From an uncultured Pelagibacteraceae bacterium (GTDB taxonomy: Bacteria > Pseudomonadota > Alphaproteobacteria > Pelagibacterales > Pelagibacteraceae), in NCBI GenBank assembly GCA_902601545.1, contig CACKNR010000008.1, forward strand, positions 1-50,240: a DNA stretch of 50,240 nt. Direction: 5' to 3'. A program made the position numbers and the translations under genes. How positions within the stretch are numbered: position 1 is the first letter of the stretch; each line of letters begins with the position of its first letter. Of the stretch, positions 1-8,524 are shown in pieces. The notes beneath the pieces are model-generated. The model saw only the letters and a list, made by a program, of their open reading frames with translations, ran no database searches and had not been told where the DNA came from.

Positions 1-876
1 CCAGAGAGAAAAGAAAGATTAAATAGCATTCTAAAATCTATTAAATCATCCGATTTAAAAGTAGAGTTTAAAGAGGCCCCTAAGGTGGATTTAGAGATAG
101 TTTCATTAGTGCATCCTAAGAAACATATTGAACAGATATTTGCTAATATCCCAAAAGAAGGAATTATTGGTGTTGAGAAGGAGCCATACGCAGATACAAT
201 GTTATGTCCGAATAGTGAAAATGCAATTTTAAGATCCTGTGGCTCAGGTATTGCCGCTTGTGACGATCTAATTGAGAAAAATGAGAGAATTTTTTGTGCA
301 GTTAGACCGCCAGGACATCATGCAGAAACTGTTCGTGCTAACGGCTTTTGTTTCATAAATAATGTAGCAGTTGCAGCAAGATATTTACAAAAAAAATATG
401 ATATAGGAAAAGTAGCCATTATTGACTTTGATGTTCACCATGGCAATGGAACCCAAGAAATATTTTATAAAGATAAGTCTGTTGCTTATGGATCTTCTCA
501 TGAATTTCCATTATTTCCTGGAACTGGAGCTGAAAATGAAACTGGTGTAGGTAATATTTATAACGCCACTTTAAAAGCAGGCATGAAAAGCGAAGAATTT
601 CATGCAATTTTTGAAAAAAAAGTTTTAATTCCTATAGAAAAGTTTAAGCCAGAAGTTATTTTAATCTCTGCTGGTTTTGATGCTCATAAAAGAGACCCTC
701 TAGCAAATATAAACTTAGAATCTAGCGATTTTTTTACGATTACAAAAAAAATAATTGAAATTGCTAATATTCATTCAAAAGGAAGAGTAATTTCTTTTTT
801 GGAAGGTGGTTATGATCTACAAGCTTTATCCGAAAGTATAATTGAGCACCTTAAAGGGTTAAAGACCCATATTTGA
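1..876 (+). CDS. Histone deacetylase / acetylpolyamine amidohydrolase family protein (5' partial)
   Basis: This is the C-terminal part of a zinc-dependent deacetylase of the class II HDAC/AcuC/AphA superfamily. The frame is open back to base 1 (reading PERKERLN...), so the GTG at 85 is internal and the true start lies outside the window. Visible family motifs are RPPGHHAE, GFCFINNVAVAA, the metal-binding DFDVHHGNGT, HEFPLFPGTG, SAGFDAHKRDP and the C-terminal FLEGGYDL. The metal ligands (Asp and His of DVHHGNG, Asp of GFDAH) and the tandem active-site histidines of GHH are intact, so it should be catalytic. The substrate (acetylpolyamine, acetyl-lysine or another acetylated amine) cannot be told from sequence. 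Its 3' end overlaps a short opposing ORF by 18 bp. Confidence 0.9.
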   Translation, partial: PERKERLNSILKSIKSSDLKVEFKEAPKVDLEIVSLVHPKKHIEQIFANIPKEGIIGVEKEPYADTMLCPNSENAILRSCGSGIAACDDLIEKNERIFCAVRPPGHHAETVRANGFCFINNVAVAARYLQKKYDIGKVAIIDFDVHHGNGTQEIFYKDKSVAYGSSHEFPLFPGTGAENETGVGNIYNATLKAGMKSEEFHAIFEKKVLIPIEKFKPEVILISAGFDAHKRDPLANINLESSDFFTITKKIIEIANIHSKGRVISFLEGGYDLQALSESIIEHLKGLKTHI

Positions 877-981
877 CCAGTTATCGGGATTTTCAAATTT
901 CTCTATTTCTTTTTTTGTTACAGGCCTAAAAAGATAATAAATAATATATGCCGTCAAAAAAAATAGAAAAATTGATTTCAT
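859..981 (-). CDS. Small single-helix membrane peptide, 40 aa, hypothetical
   Basis: A short ATG-to-TAA frame fills the gap between the deacetylase and the next gene, on the opposite strand. Its product starts MKSIFLFFLTAYIIYYLF, one hydrophobic helix (about residues 3-18), followed by a charged tail (RPVTKKEIEKFENPDNWSNMGL in two parts). No convincing ribosome-binding site precedes the ATG. In favour: the gap has no other content, the composition is helix-plus-basic-tail, and its stop lies inside the end of the convergent gene as is common in this genome. I do not recognise a family. It could be chance, because a 40-codon frame in AT-rich DNA is weak evidence. Confidence 0.45.
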   Translation of the reverse strand: MKSIFLFFLTAYIIYYLFRPVTKKEIEKFENPDNWSNMGL

Positions 982-1088
982 ATGCTGATATTATCAAATT
1001 TTGAGTAAATTTTATCATTAAAATCTCAATATTTTCTTATTTTTTTATTCACACAGCACCCAAATCGTTCACATAAAAAGGTGATTTA

Positions 1089-1793
<705 letters not shown>

Positions 1794-1794
1794 A

Positions 1795-2562
1795 TTAAAA
1801 TTTCTTTCCACCTTCAAGATAAGCACACTTTTCGCAAGTTTTTTCAATTTTAGGCGTTTCATCTAGGTTTAAAACATCTTTCATTTCAATTAATTTTTCT
1901 TCAATCCAAGACGTGTTTACTCTGTAAGGTATTAGTGTAGTTTTGAAGTCAATTTTGTTATCAAATTTGTCATTTGTTTTTTCTCCATTACAAACATAAA
2001 AAAAAGTTCGGTCTGAAACATTAAAATTCATTTTTCTTAAGATATGAACATAAATATCCATCTGTAATTTGTAACTAAGATGCCATTCAGCATCGAGATA
2101 AGAAGAAACTGTTACGGGATAAGTAGACGATTGGGCTTTATAATCTACAACAACTAATTTTTTTTCATTTAAATCAAACCAAATATCATCAACACCTCCA
2201 TGAATTATAAGATTAGTTTTTTCATCTAAATATGAAATTCCACCCTTTAAAGAATTTCTCCAGTTATCTAAGTCTTTGTGCTGATAAGGCACAAAGTTTA
2301 AATTATGCTTAACCATAATTGGATGGGGTTTTTGCTCTTTTCTATAAAGATCAAACTCCTTCTTTAAAAGCTCATCTACAGCAACGTTTAGAGCCCATCC
2401 AGGCATTGAGGGTTCTTTTAGTCCTTTTACTCGATCTAAATAAAAGCATCTTTTACAACTAAGAAAATTGAAAAATTTAGACCTACTAATTTTAAAAGGA
2501 GTATTAGATTTTTTATCGTAAATAGAAGTTTTTCTTGTTCTGAAAGATACAGCGTCTTTCAT
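1795..2562 (-). CDS. PD-(D/E)XK nuclease superfamily protein, Cas4/RecB-like, probable Fe-S
   Basis: This 255-aa protein carries the layout of a RecB/Cas4-type nuclease. The N-terminal SRSKFFNFLSCKRCFYLDR matches the 'S-x-S-x-x-x-F-x-x-C-P' entry motif. GGVDDIWFD (about 122-130) and VVVDYKA (about 137-143, Asp140 and Lys142) supply the metal-binding Asp and D-x-K. QMDIYVHIL (about 168-176) is the Q-x-x-x-Y motif. Paired cysteines at 36/39 and 243/246 (C-x-x-C at each end) are placed as in Cas4/AddB enzymes that hold a 4Fe-4S cluster. There are no cas genes or CRISPR repeats nearby, so a DNA-repair or end-processing role is likelier. Its ATG abuts the gltX stop, so the two are probably co-transcribed. 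Confidence 0.75.
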   Translation of the reverse strand: MKDAVSFRTRKTSIYDKKSNTPFKISRSKFFNFLSCKRCFYLDRVKGLKEPSMPGWALNVAVDELLKKEFDLYRKEQKPHPIMVKHNLNFVPYQHKDLDNWRNSLKGGISYLDEKTNLIIHGGVDDIWFDLNEKKLVVVDYKAQSSTYPVTVSSYLDAEWHLSYKLQMDIYVHILRKMNFNVSDRTFFYVCNGEKTNDKFDNKIDFKTTLIPYRVNTSWIEEKLIEMKDVLNLDETPKIEKTCEKCAYLEGGKKF

Positions 2563-3951
2563 CTAAATTTGTTTTAGTCTTTTAATTACTTCTGATTTAT
2601 CTAAAGACAAAATAACATCATAAATACCTGGCCCAAATCTTGAACCCACTAGTGCTATTCTTATAGGTTGACCCACACCTTTAAAATTAGTCTTATGTTT
2701 ATCAATCAAAGATTTAATTATAGGCTCTAAAGCTTCTCTAGATAAAGCGGATAGTTTTTCATACTCACTAGTAAAGTCTTTTATTACTTTCTTAGATAAA
2801 TCATCAATAAGTTTTTTATCATCTGCGCCAATCTCAATTTTATCATTAATAATATATTGGGCATTATTCCAAATATCCTCTAGAGTTTTTGCTTTATTTT
2901 TTAAGAAAACCATTGACTTTAAAAGAATATTTTCTTTAACTTGATCTATAGGCTTTTTGTACTTCGAAACGTATTCTTTGAAGAAATTAAAAAGATCTTT
3001 TTCATCTATTGTTTTTATGTAAGTTTCATTTATTGAATAAATCCTATTCATATCTAATTTTGAAGGTGATTTTCCAACACCGCTTAGATCAAATAAATCT
3101 ATGCTTTCCTGCTTTGTAAAAATTTCTTTATCTTTGTAAGACCATCCCAATCTTAACAAATAATTTCTTAAAGCATCTGAAATAACTCCTATTTTAATAT
3201 AATCTTCAAGAGTGGAAGCATTATCTCTTTTTGACAATTTTTTTCCTTTTTCACTATGAATTAAAGGAATGTGTGCAAAGTTCGGAACCTCCCAACCCAT
3301 CGCTTCATAAATTTGTCTCTGTTTAAAAGAGTTAATCATATGATCATCTCCTCTAATAACATGAGTTATTTTCATTTCATGATCATCAACCGTAGCTGAG
3401 AGCTGGTATGTTGGAGTATTATCTTTTCTTAAAATTACAAAATCCTCTATAGTAGAATTTGAAATATTTCTATCCCCTTGAACTAAATCTTTTATAATTG
3501 TATTCCCTGAAATTTTACTTTTAAATCTTATTACAGGTTTTACCCCTTCTGGAATTTTTAAATCTTTGGCATCTCTCCATTTTCTATTATAAACATATGG
3601 CATCCCTTGTTTTTTACATTTTTCTTTTTGTTCGTTAATTTCCTCCTCAGAACAATAACATTTGTAAGCAAAACCTTTTTTTAACAATTCCTCTGCAACT
3701 GCAACGTGTTTAGATATGTTTTTAGATTGAATATACTCATCTCCATCATGTTCAATACCAAGCCAAGCTAAAGATGTAATAATTTGTTTTTTAAATTCAT
3801 CTTTAGACCTTTCTTTATCAGTATCCTCTATTCTAAGAAAATATTTACCCTTATTTTTTTTTGCTAAAAGCCAATTAAATAAGGCTGTTCGAACTCCACC
3901 AATATGAAGAGGCCCAGTAGGAGAGGGCGCAAACCTACAATTAAAAGACAT
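2563..3951 (-). CDS. gltX: Glutamate--tRNA ligase
   Basis: Class I aminoacyl-tRNA synthetase charging tRNA-Glu, in the cytoplasm. The HIGH-type motif appears as PSPTGPLHIGG near the N-terminus and the KMSKS-type loop as KKLSKRDNAS near residue 240. The 462-aa length fits bacterial GluRS. Alphaproteobacteria often carry two gltX copies, one of which may charge tRNA-Gln indirectly; which copy this is cannot be decided from the window. It lies 19 bp downstream of lexA and directly abuts the nuclease gene, so the order lexA-gltX-nuclease looks like one unit. Confidence 0.96.
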   Translation of the reverse strand: MSFNCRFAPSPTGPLHIGGVRTALFNWLLAKKNKGKYFLRIEDTDKERSKDEFKKQIITSLAWLGIEHDGDEYIQSKNISKHVAVAEELLKKGFAYKCYCSEEEINEQKEKCKKQGMPYVYNRKWRDAKDLKIPEGVKPVIRFKSKISGNTIIKDLVQGDRNISNSTIEDFVILRKDNTPTYQLSATVDDHEMKITHVIRGDDHMINSFKQRQIYEAMGWEVPNFAHIPLIHSEKGKKLSKRDNASTLEDYIKIGVISDALRNYLLRLGWSYKDKEIFTKQESIDLFDLSGVGKSPSKLDMNRIYSINETYIKTIDEKDLFNFFKEYVSKYKKPIDQVKENILLKSMVFLKNKAKTLEDIWNNAQYIINDKIEIGADDKKLIDDLSKKVIKDFTSEYEKLSALSREALEPIIKSLIDKHKTNFKGVGQPIRIALVGSRFGPGIYDVILSLDKSEVIKRLKQI

Positions 3952-3970
3952 TAATATTAATTAGACTATT

Positions 3971-4645
3971 TTAATGAAAGTTTCTATATAAAGAAACAAG
4001 TTTACCTTGAATTTTTATTCTATTTGAAGCGTAAATTTTAGTTCCGTAGTTTCGATTTGCTGCTTCAAGAGCAATAGTGTTTCCTTTTTTTCTTACTCTT
4101 TTTAAAGTAGCTTCCTGGTCGTCTATTAAGACTACTGCAATCTGACCATTATCTACATTGGAAACTTTTTTTATAATGACTGTATCACCGTCAGCAATTC
4201 CTGCTTCAATCATTGAGTCACCTTTTACCTTAAGACCGTAGTGCTCACCATTATTTTGAAGATCTTCTGGCAAAGCAACTCTATCAACTTCTTGTTGAAT
4301 AGCTTCAATTGGTGTACCAGCAGCAATACTCCCTAATACTGACACATCAGTAGATTTATTATTATTCTTATCTAATCCACCTTTAATTACACTTGGTGTA
4401 AATGTATTAAATATATCATTTGCGCTGGCGTTTTCTGGTAATTTAACAACTTCTAGCGCCCTTGCTTTATGCGCTAATCGCTTAACAAAACCTCTTTCTT
4501 CTAATGCAGAAATTAATCTATGTATTCCTGATTTCGACTTAAGGTTGAGTGAATTCTTCATTTCCTCGTAAGACGGAGAAATTCCTGAAGATCTAATCTT
4601 CTTATTGATGAATATTAATAAGTTTTTTTGTTTTTTTGTTAGCAT
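3971..4645 (-). CDS. lexA: LexA repressor, SOS regulator
   Basis: Represses DNA-damage genes and self-cleaves when RecA is activated. The N-terminal winged helix (about 1-65, starting MLTKKQKNLL) is followed by the S24 peptidase domain: cleavage site Ala109-Gly110 (SIAAGTP), catalytic Ser144 (KGDSMIEAG) and Lys182 (EATLKRV). I choose the ATG at 4645, giving 224 aa. An upstream in-frame ATG at 4663 adds only MYEVCS, lies next to the operator, and has no ribosome-binding site, whereas GAGG sits 8 bases before the chosen start. The operator just upstream indicates autoregulation. In many alphaproteobacteria comEC lies between lexA and gltX; here it is absent. Confidence 0.95.
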   Translation of the reverse strand: MLTKKQKNLLIFINKKIRSSGISPSYEEMKNSLNLKSKSGIHRLISALEERGFVKRLAHKARALEVVKLPENASANDIFNTFTPSVIKGGLDKNNNKSTDVSVLGSIAAGTPIEAIQQEVDRVALPEDLQNNGEHYGLKVKGDSMIEAGIADGDTVIIKKVSNVDNGQIAVVLIDDQEATLKRVRKKGNTIALEAANRNYGTKIYASNRIKIQGKLVSLYRNFH

Positions 4646-4667
4646 AGAACAAACCTCGTACATATAT

Positions 4668-4682
4668 GTTCTATAAAAGTTC
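4668..4682 (-). promoter_or_regulatory. LexA box (SOS operator) of lexA, GTTC-N7-GTTC
   Basis: GTTC-TATAAAA-GTTC matches the direct-repeat operator GTTC-N7-GTTC known for alphaproteobacterial LexA. On the lexA strand it overlaps a TATAGA -10 element (4670-4675). A TTGTAA-like -35 (4691-4696) sits 15 bases further upstream. Binding there would block RNA polymerase, giving classic autoregulation. No second copy was noticed elsewhere in the window, but I did not scan exhaustively. Confidence 0.8.
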
Positions 4683-4718
4683 TTTTTGAATTACAACTTC
4701 AAATAAGTGGCTAATTTA

Positions 4719-5507
4719 CTAAGTTATTTGAATTAAACTTCTCATTAATTCAGCAGGTTTGTTGGATTTTAAAAGTGATTCTCCAATAAGAAAATTTTTT
4801 AATCCGGTTTTTTCATAAATATATTTTGCGTCATTTGCAGTTTTAATTCCGCTTTCAGAAATAATAGGGTTTTTATGTGTTTTAATAACTTCAAAAATTG
4901 AAACAGTATTGTTTAGAGAAACTTCAAGTGTTTTCAAATTCCTATTATTAATTCCAATTAATGCTTGATCAAATTTTAAGGCTGTTTCAGCTTCTTTATG
5001 GTCGTGCACTTCCACTATGACAGATAAATTATGTCTTAACGCTTCAGAATAAATCTCATCAGCTTGACTTCCATTAAGAGCCGCAAGTATTATTAAGATA
5101 CAATCACAACCATAACTTTTAGATAGTACGATTTGATAAGGATCTATAAAAAAATCTTTAGCTAAAATCGGTACTTTAATTTTTTTTTTTATATCTTGAA
5201 TATAATCTAATTTTCCCAAAAAATACTTTTCTTCCGTCAAAACTGAAAGACAGGTAGCACCATTATCTACATACATTTTTGCAATGTCTAAATGGTCAAA
5301 ATTATTTACAAGAACGCCAGCAGATGGACTAGCTTTTTTTATTTCGGTTATTAAAGACACGTTCCGATTATTTTGAATTGTTTCTTTAAAATTTAAAAAA
5401 TTTTGATTTTTGATGTTTTTTTCTAAAATATCTAAAGATTTTTCTTTTTTAATCAGGTCTAGAGAGTTTTTTTTTTCCTTAATAATTTTTTCTAAAATAT
5501 TTGTCAT
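4719..5507 (-). CDS. trpC: Indole-3-glycerol phosphate synthase
   Basis: Converts carboxyphenylamino-deoxyribulose phosphate to indole-3-glycerol phosphate, the fourth step of tryptophan synthesis. It is a 262-aa TIM barrel with EIKKASPSAG near residue 56, ILAKDFFIDPYQI in the middle, GINNRNLKTLEV and ISESGIKT/LIGESLL at the C-terminus, all standard for the family. It is a stand-alone TrpC, not fused to TrpF. Start and trpD stop overlap as TAATG, so translation is probably coupled. No moaC/moeA follows, unlike the usual alphaproteobacterial order. Confidence 0.95.
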   Translation of the reverse strand: MTNILEKIIKEKKNSLDLIKKEKSLDILEKNIKNQNFLNFKETIQNNRNVSLITEIKKASPSAGVLVNNFDHLDIAKMYVDNGATCLSVLTEEKYFLGKLDYIQDIKKKIKVPILAKDFFIDPYQIVLSKSYGCDCILIILAALNGSQADEIYSEALRHNLSVIVEVHDHKEAETALKFDQALIGINNRNLKTLEVSLNNTVSIFEVIKTHKNPIISESGIKTANDAKYIYEKTGLKNFLIGESLLKSNKPAELMRSLIQIT

Positions 5508-6502
5508 TAATTTGATTGAATTTTTACTAAGTGCTGAAATACCTGTCCTGAATTTAAATGTTTCATAGCCTTTTCGTATGATATTTTGAAATCATTTTCT
5601 TTACCAGAAACAATCAACCCTGCTGCTACATTGAGAGCAACGGATTGAGCGAACTCATTTTTTTGTCCTTTAAATATTTCAATAATTTTTTCAGAATTAT
5701 ATTCAGCGTTTTTTCCTTTTAAATTATCCTTATTTACAGAGTCGACACCTAAAGCTTTTGGATCAATTGTGTACTCTTTAATATTCGAATCTTTTAGCTC
5801 TACCACATTTGTTTTTGCAAATGGCGATATTTCATCCATTCCATCTTCACTATGAACGATAAAAGCATGAACGACTTCATTTTCTTTAAGAGCTTCAGCA
5901 AAAGGTTTCATCCATTTTTTATCAAAAACTCCTATGACCTGTCTTTTTACTTGTGCCGGGCTACTTAAAGGACCAATTAAGTTAAAGATCGTTTTCTTTC
6001 CCATTTTTTTTCTAGCAGGGCCTACATGCCTCATTGCTGAATGATAATTTGGAGCAAACATAAAAGCAAAATTAAACTTTTTTATACTTTCCTCAGCCTC
6101 ATTTGGTTTCAAATTAATATTTATTTTTAAAGCTTCTAACACATCAGCAGAGCCGCAGTTTGAAGAAACTGCTTTATTACCGTGCTTAGCAACTTTTACA
6201 CCCATACTTGCTAAAACTATGGCTGATGCAGTGGAGATATTTAAAGAGTTTTGCCCGTCTCCCCCTGTTCCGCATGTATCTATAGTATTTTGATCAGTAT
6301 TAACTTTTTTAGCTTTTTCTCTTAAAACAAAAATTCCGCCAGCTAATTCATCTTTAGTTTCACCTTTTTTTATAAGAAGCTCTAAAATTTCTATAATTGA
6401 GTTTTCACTATACTTACCTTCCATAAGCTCATTAAAAAGACCTTTGCTTTCTTCTAAAGAAAGGCTTTTACCTTTTTTTAAATTTTCTACAAAATTCGAC
6501 AT
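5507..6502 (-). CDS. trpD: Anthranilate phosphoribosyltransferase
   Basis: Joins anthranilate to PRPP, the second committed step of tryptophan synthesis. The phosphoribosyl-binding loop DTCGTGGDGQNSLNIST, KHGNKAVSS and AMRHVGPARKKMGKKT are all present in a 331-aa chain of normal length. It is the third gene of trpE-G-D-C and is coupled on both sides (abutting trpG, 1-base overlap with trpC). Confidence 0.96.
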   Translation of the reverse strand: MSNFVENLKKGKSLSLEESKGLFNELMEGKYSENSIIEILELLIKKGETKDELAGGIFVLREKAKKVNTDQNTIDTCGTGGDGQNSLNISTASAIVLASMGVKVAKHGNKAVSSNCGSADVLEALKININLKPNEAEESIKKFNFAFMFAPNYHSAMRHVGPARKKMGKKTIFNLIGPLSSPAQVKRQVIGVFDKKWMKPFAEALKENEVVHAFIVHSEDGMDEISPFAKTNVVELKDSNIKEYTIDPKALGVDSVNKDNLKGKNAEYNSEKIIEIFKGQKNEFAQSVALNVAAGLIVSGKENDFKISYEKAMKHLNSGQVFQHLVKIQSN

Positions 6503-7069
6503 TTAATTATTTATAAAGTTTTTAACTAATTTCATACCTACTTTAGTACTTATACTCTCAGGATGAAATTGAAATCCATGAATATTATATATTTTATGCA
6601 TTATTCCCATAATTGTCCTATTTTTAGTTTCAGCCGTGATTAATAGCTCTTTTGGAAATTTTTTTCGATCAACAACTAAACTATGGTATCTGGTAGCTTC
6701 AAAGTTATTTTGTATATTCCTAAATAAACCTTTTTTATTATGCCTTATTTTGCTAGTTTTTCCATGCATTAAATTTTTTGCATTTATTATCTTTCCTCCA
6801 AAGACCTGACCTATGATTTGATGACCCAGACAAACTCCAAGTATAGGGATTTTTTTGTAAACATCTTTTACGATTTTAAGACAATTACCAGCTTGATTAG
6901 GATTACCCGGGCCTGGTGATATAACAATTTTGTCGTATTTTTTTCTTAAAATTGTTTTACTATCTATTTTATCATTTCTGATAACTTCAACGTTTTTTTT
7001 AATTTTTGAGATATAATGGAATAAATTATACGTAAAGCTATCGTAATTATCTATTAGCAAAATTTTCAT
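6503..7069 (-). CDS. trpG: Anthranilate synthase glutaminase subunit
   Basis: Class I glutamine amidotransferase that supplies ammonia to TrpE. Catalytic triad: Cys80 in GVCLGHQ, and His169 and Glu171 in FQFHPES. The oxyanion loop is SPGPGNP. At 188 aa it is a stand-alone subunit that probably also serves PabB for folate synthesis, as TrpG/PabA proteins often do. It abuts trpE and trpD without a gap. Confidence 0.94.
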   Translation of the reverse strand: MKILLIDNYDSFTYNLFHYISKIKKNVEVIRNDKIDSKTILRKKYDKIVISPGPGNPNQAGNCLKIVKDVYKKIPILGVCLGHQIIGQVFGGKIINAKNLMHGKTSKIRHNKKGLFRNIQNNFEATRYHSLVVDRKKFPKELLITAETKNRTIMGIMHKIYNIHGFQFHPESISTKVGMKLVKNFINN

Positions 7070-8524
7070 TTAATCAACAGCTCTCATTAAAGCTTTTGCC
7101 TTATTTACTGTTTCAGCATATTCTTTATCGGGTTTGCTATCAGCAACAATACCTGCACCTGCTTGGACGTAAAACTTATCATCTTTTATTAGTGCAGTTC
7201 TTAAAGCGATACATGTGTCGAACTCATTATTTGGTGTAAAATAACCTATACCGCCTGCATATAATTTTCTTTTATTTTTTTCAAGTTCATCAATTATTTC
7301 CATTGCCCTTATTTTTGGTGCGCCACTTACCGTTCCTGCTGGAAAACCAGATAAAAGTGTTTCAAAAATCGAGGTACGATTATCAAATTTTCCAATCACA
7401 TTTGAGACAATATGCATTACGTGGGAATATTTTTCTACTTTAAATTTTTCAGTTACCTTAACACTATTTATTTTAGAAACTCTACCAACATCGTTTCTAC
7501 CAAGATCAAGCAACATGAGGTGTTCAGCCAACTCTTTTTTATCATTTAAAAGGTCAGAAACGTACTTGCTATCTTCCTTATGTGTTCTCCCTCTTGGTCT
7601 GGTGCCCGCTATTGGCCTAATAGTGATTTCACCTTTTCTTAGTCTCACCAAAATTTCAGGGCTACTCCCAAGAATATTAAAATCTTCATAATTAAAATAA
7701 AACATAAATGGAGATGGATTTGATTTTCTTAAGTGATTATATATTTCAATTGGTCTTTTTTTTATTTTTCTTTCAAATCTTTGACTTAAAACAACTTGAA
7801 AAATATCTCCTTTTTTAATGTAAGATTTTGCCTTTTGTATAAGAGATTTAAATTTTATTTTTGAAATATTAGATTTAATTTTATTTTTATTACTCGTAAA
7901 TGTAAATTTATCCGGTAGTTTTATATTTTCAAAATTTTTATATAATTCAAATTTCTTGAGTATAGAATTATATTTTTCTCTATAATTTTTGATTTTTGTA
8001 TCAGCATAAACATTTTCAATATAATAAATTTTTTTTTTTAAATTATCATAAATAACCAAATTAGTTGGTCTAGAAAGTCTAACATCAGGGATGTTCAAAT
8101 CGTCCTTACATTTATTTGGAATTTTTTCAATATAGCGAATAATATCGTATGAAAAATACCCAACTAACATTGATGACATTGATGGTAGTTGACTGGGCAT
8201 ACTAATTTTAAACTCCTTAATAAGTCTATTTAGAAATTTTAAAGGATTAGTTTTGATTTTAGTTTTTTTTCCATTATTTAAAGTAACAATATTATTATGA
8301 ATATCCCATATTTTATCTGGGTTAAGACCTATTATTGTATATCGTCCTCTTACAGTTCCTTTTTCAACTGACTCAAAAATAAAACTATTTTTTTCAGCTA
8401 ATAGAAACTTATAGAGGTTTTCAATTTTAAAGTAATTTTTGCAATTTAAAGATTTAAACAAAATTTGGTTTTTTTTTCTCAAATGATTTTTTTTAAAATC
8501 ACTAAAACTTAGATTTATTTGCAT
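7070..8524 (-). CDS. trpE: Anthranilate synthase component I
   Basis: Makes anthranilate from chorismate with ammonia from TrpG. The C-terminal chorismate-binding domain shows FQVVLSQRFER, PSPFMFYFN, IAGTRPRGRT, the HLMLLDLGRNDVGRVS helix, GFPAGTVSGAPK and the final YAGGIGYF/VQAGAGIVADS. The N-terminal feedback region reads FIFESVEKG...GRY, close to the LLES...RYS tryptophan-binding motif, so Trp inhibition is probably retained. PabB is the alternative, but the trpG-D-C context favours TrpE. There is no leader peptide or attenuator upstream: the gene starts inside the ppiD stop. Confidence 0.94.
   Translation of the reverse strand: MQINLSFSDFKKNHLRKKNQILFKSLNCKNYFKIENLYKFLLAEKNSFIFESVEKGTVRGRYTIIGLNPDKIWDIHNNIVTLNNGKKTKIKTNPLKFLNRLIKEFKISMPSQLPSMSSMLVGYFSYDIIRYIEKIPNKCKDDLNIPDVRLSRPTNLVIYDNLKKKIYYIENVYADTKIKNYREKYNSILKKFELYKNFENIKLPDKFTFTSNKNKIKSNISKIKFKSLIQKAKSYIKKGDIFQVVLSQRFERKIKKRPIEIYNHLRKSNPSPFMFYFNYEDFNILGSSPEILVRLRKGEITIRPIAGTRPRGRTHKEDSKYVSDLLNDKKELAEHLMLLDLGRNDVGRVSKINSVKVTEKFKVEKYSHVMHIVSNVIGKFDNRTSIFETLLSGFPAGTVSGAPKIRAMEIIDELEKNKRKLYAGGIGYFTPNNEFDTCIALRTALIKDDKFYVQAGAGIVADSKPDKEYAETVNKAKALMRAVD

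Noticed and set aside
4646..4663. Longer lexA start at 4663
   Set aside because: It adds six residues not typical of LexA, next to the operator and without a ribosome-binding site; the GAGG motif serves the ATG at 4645.
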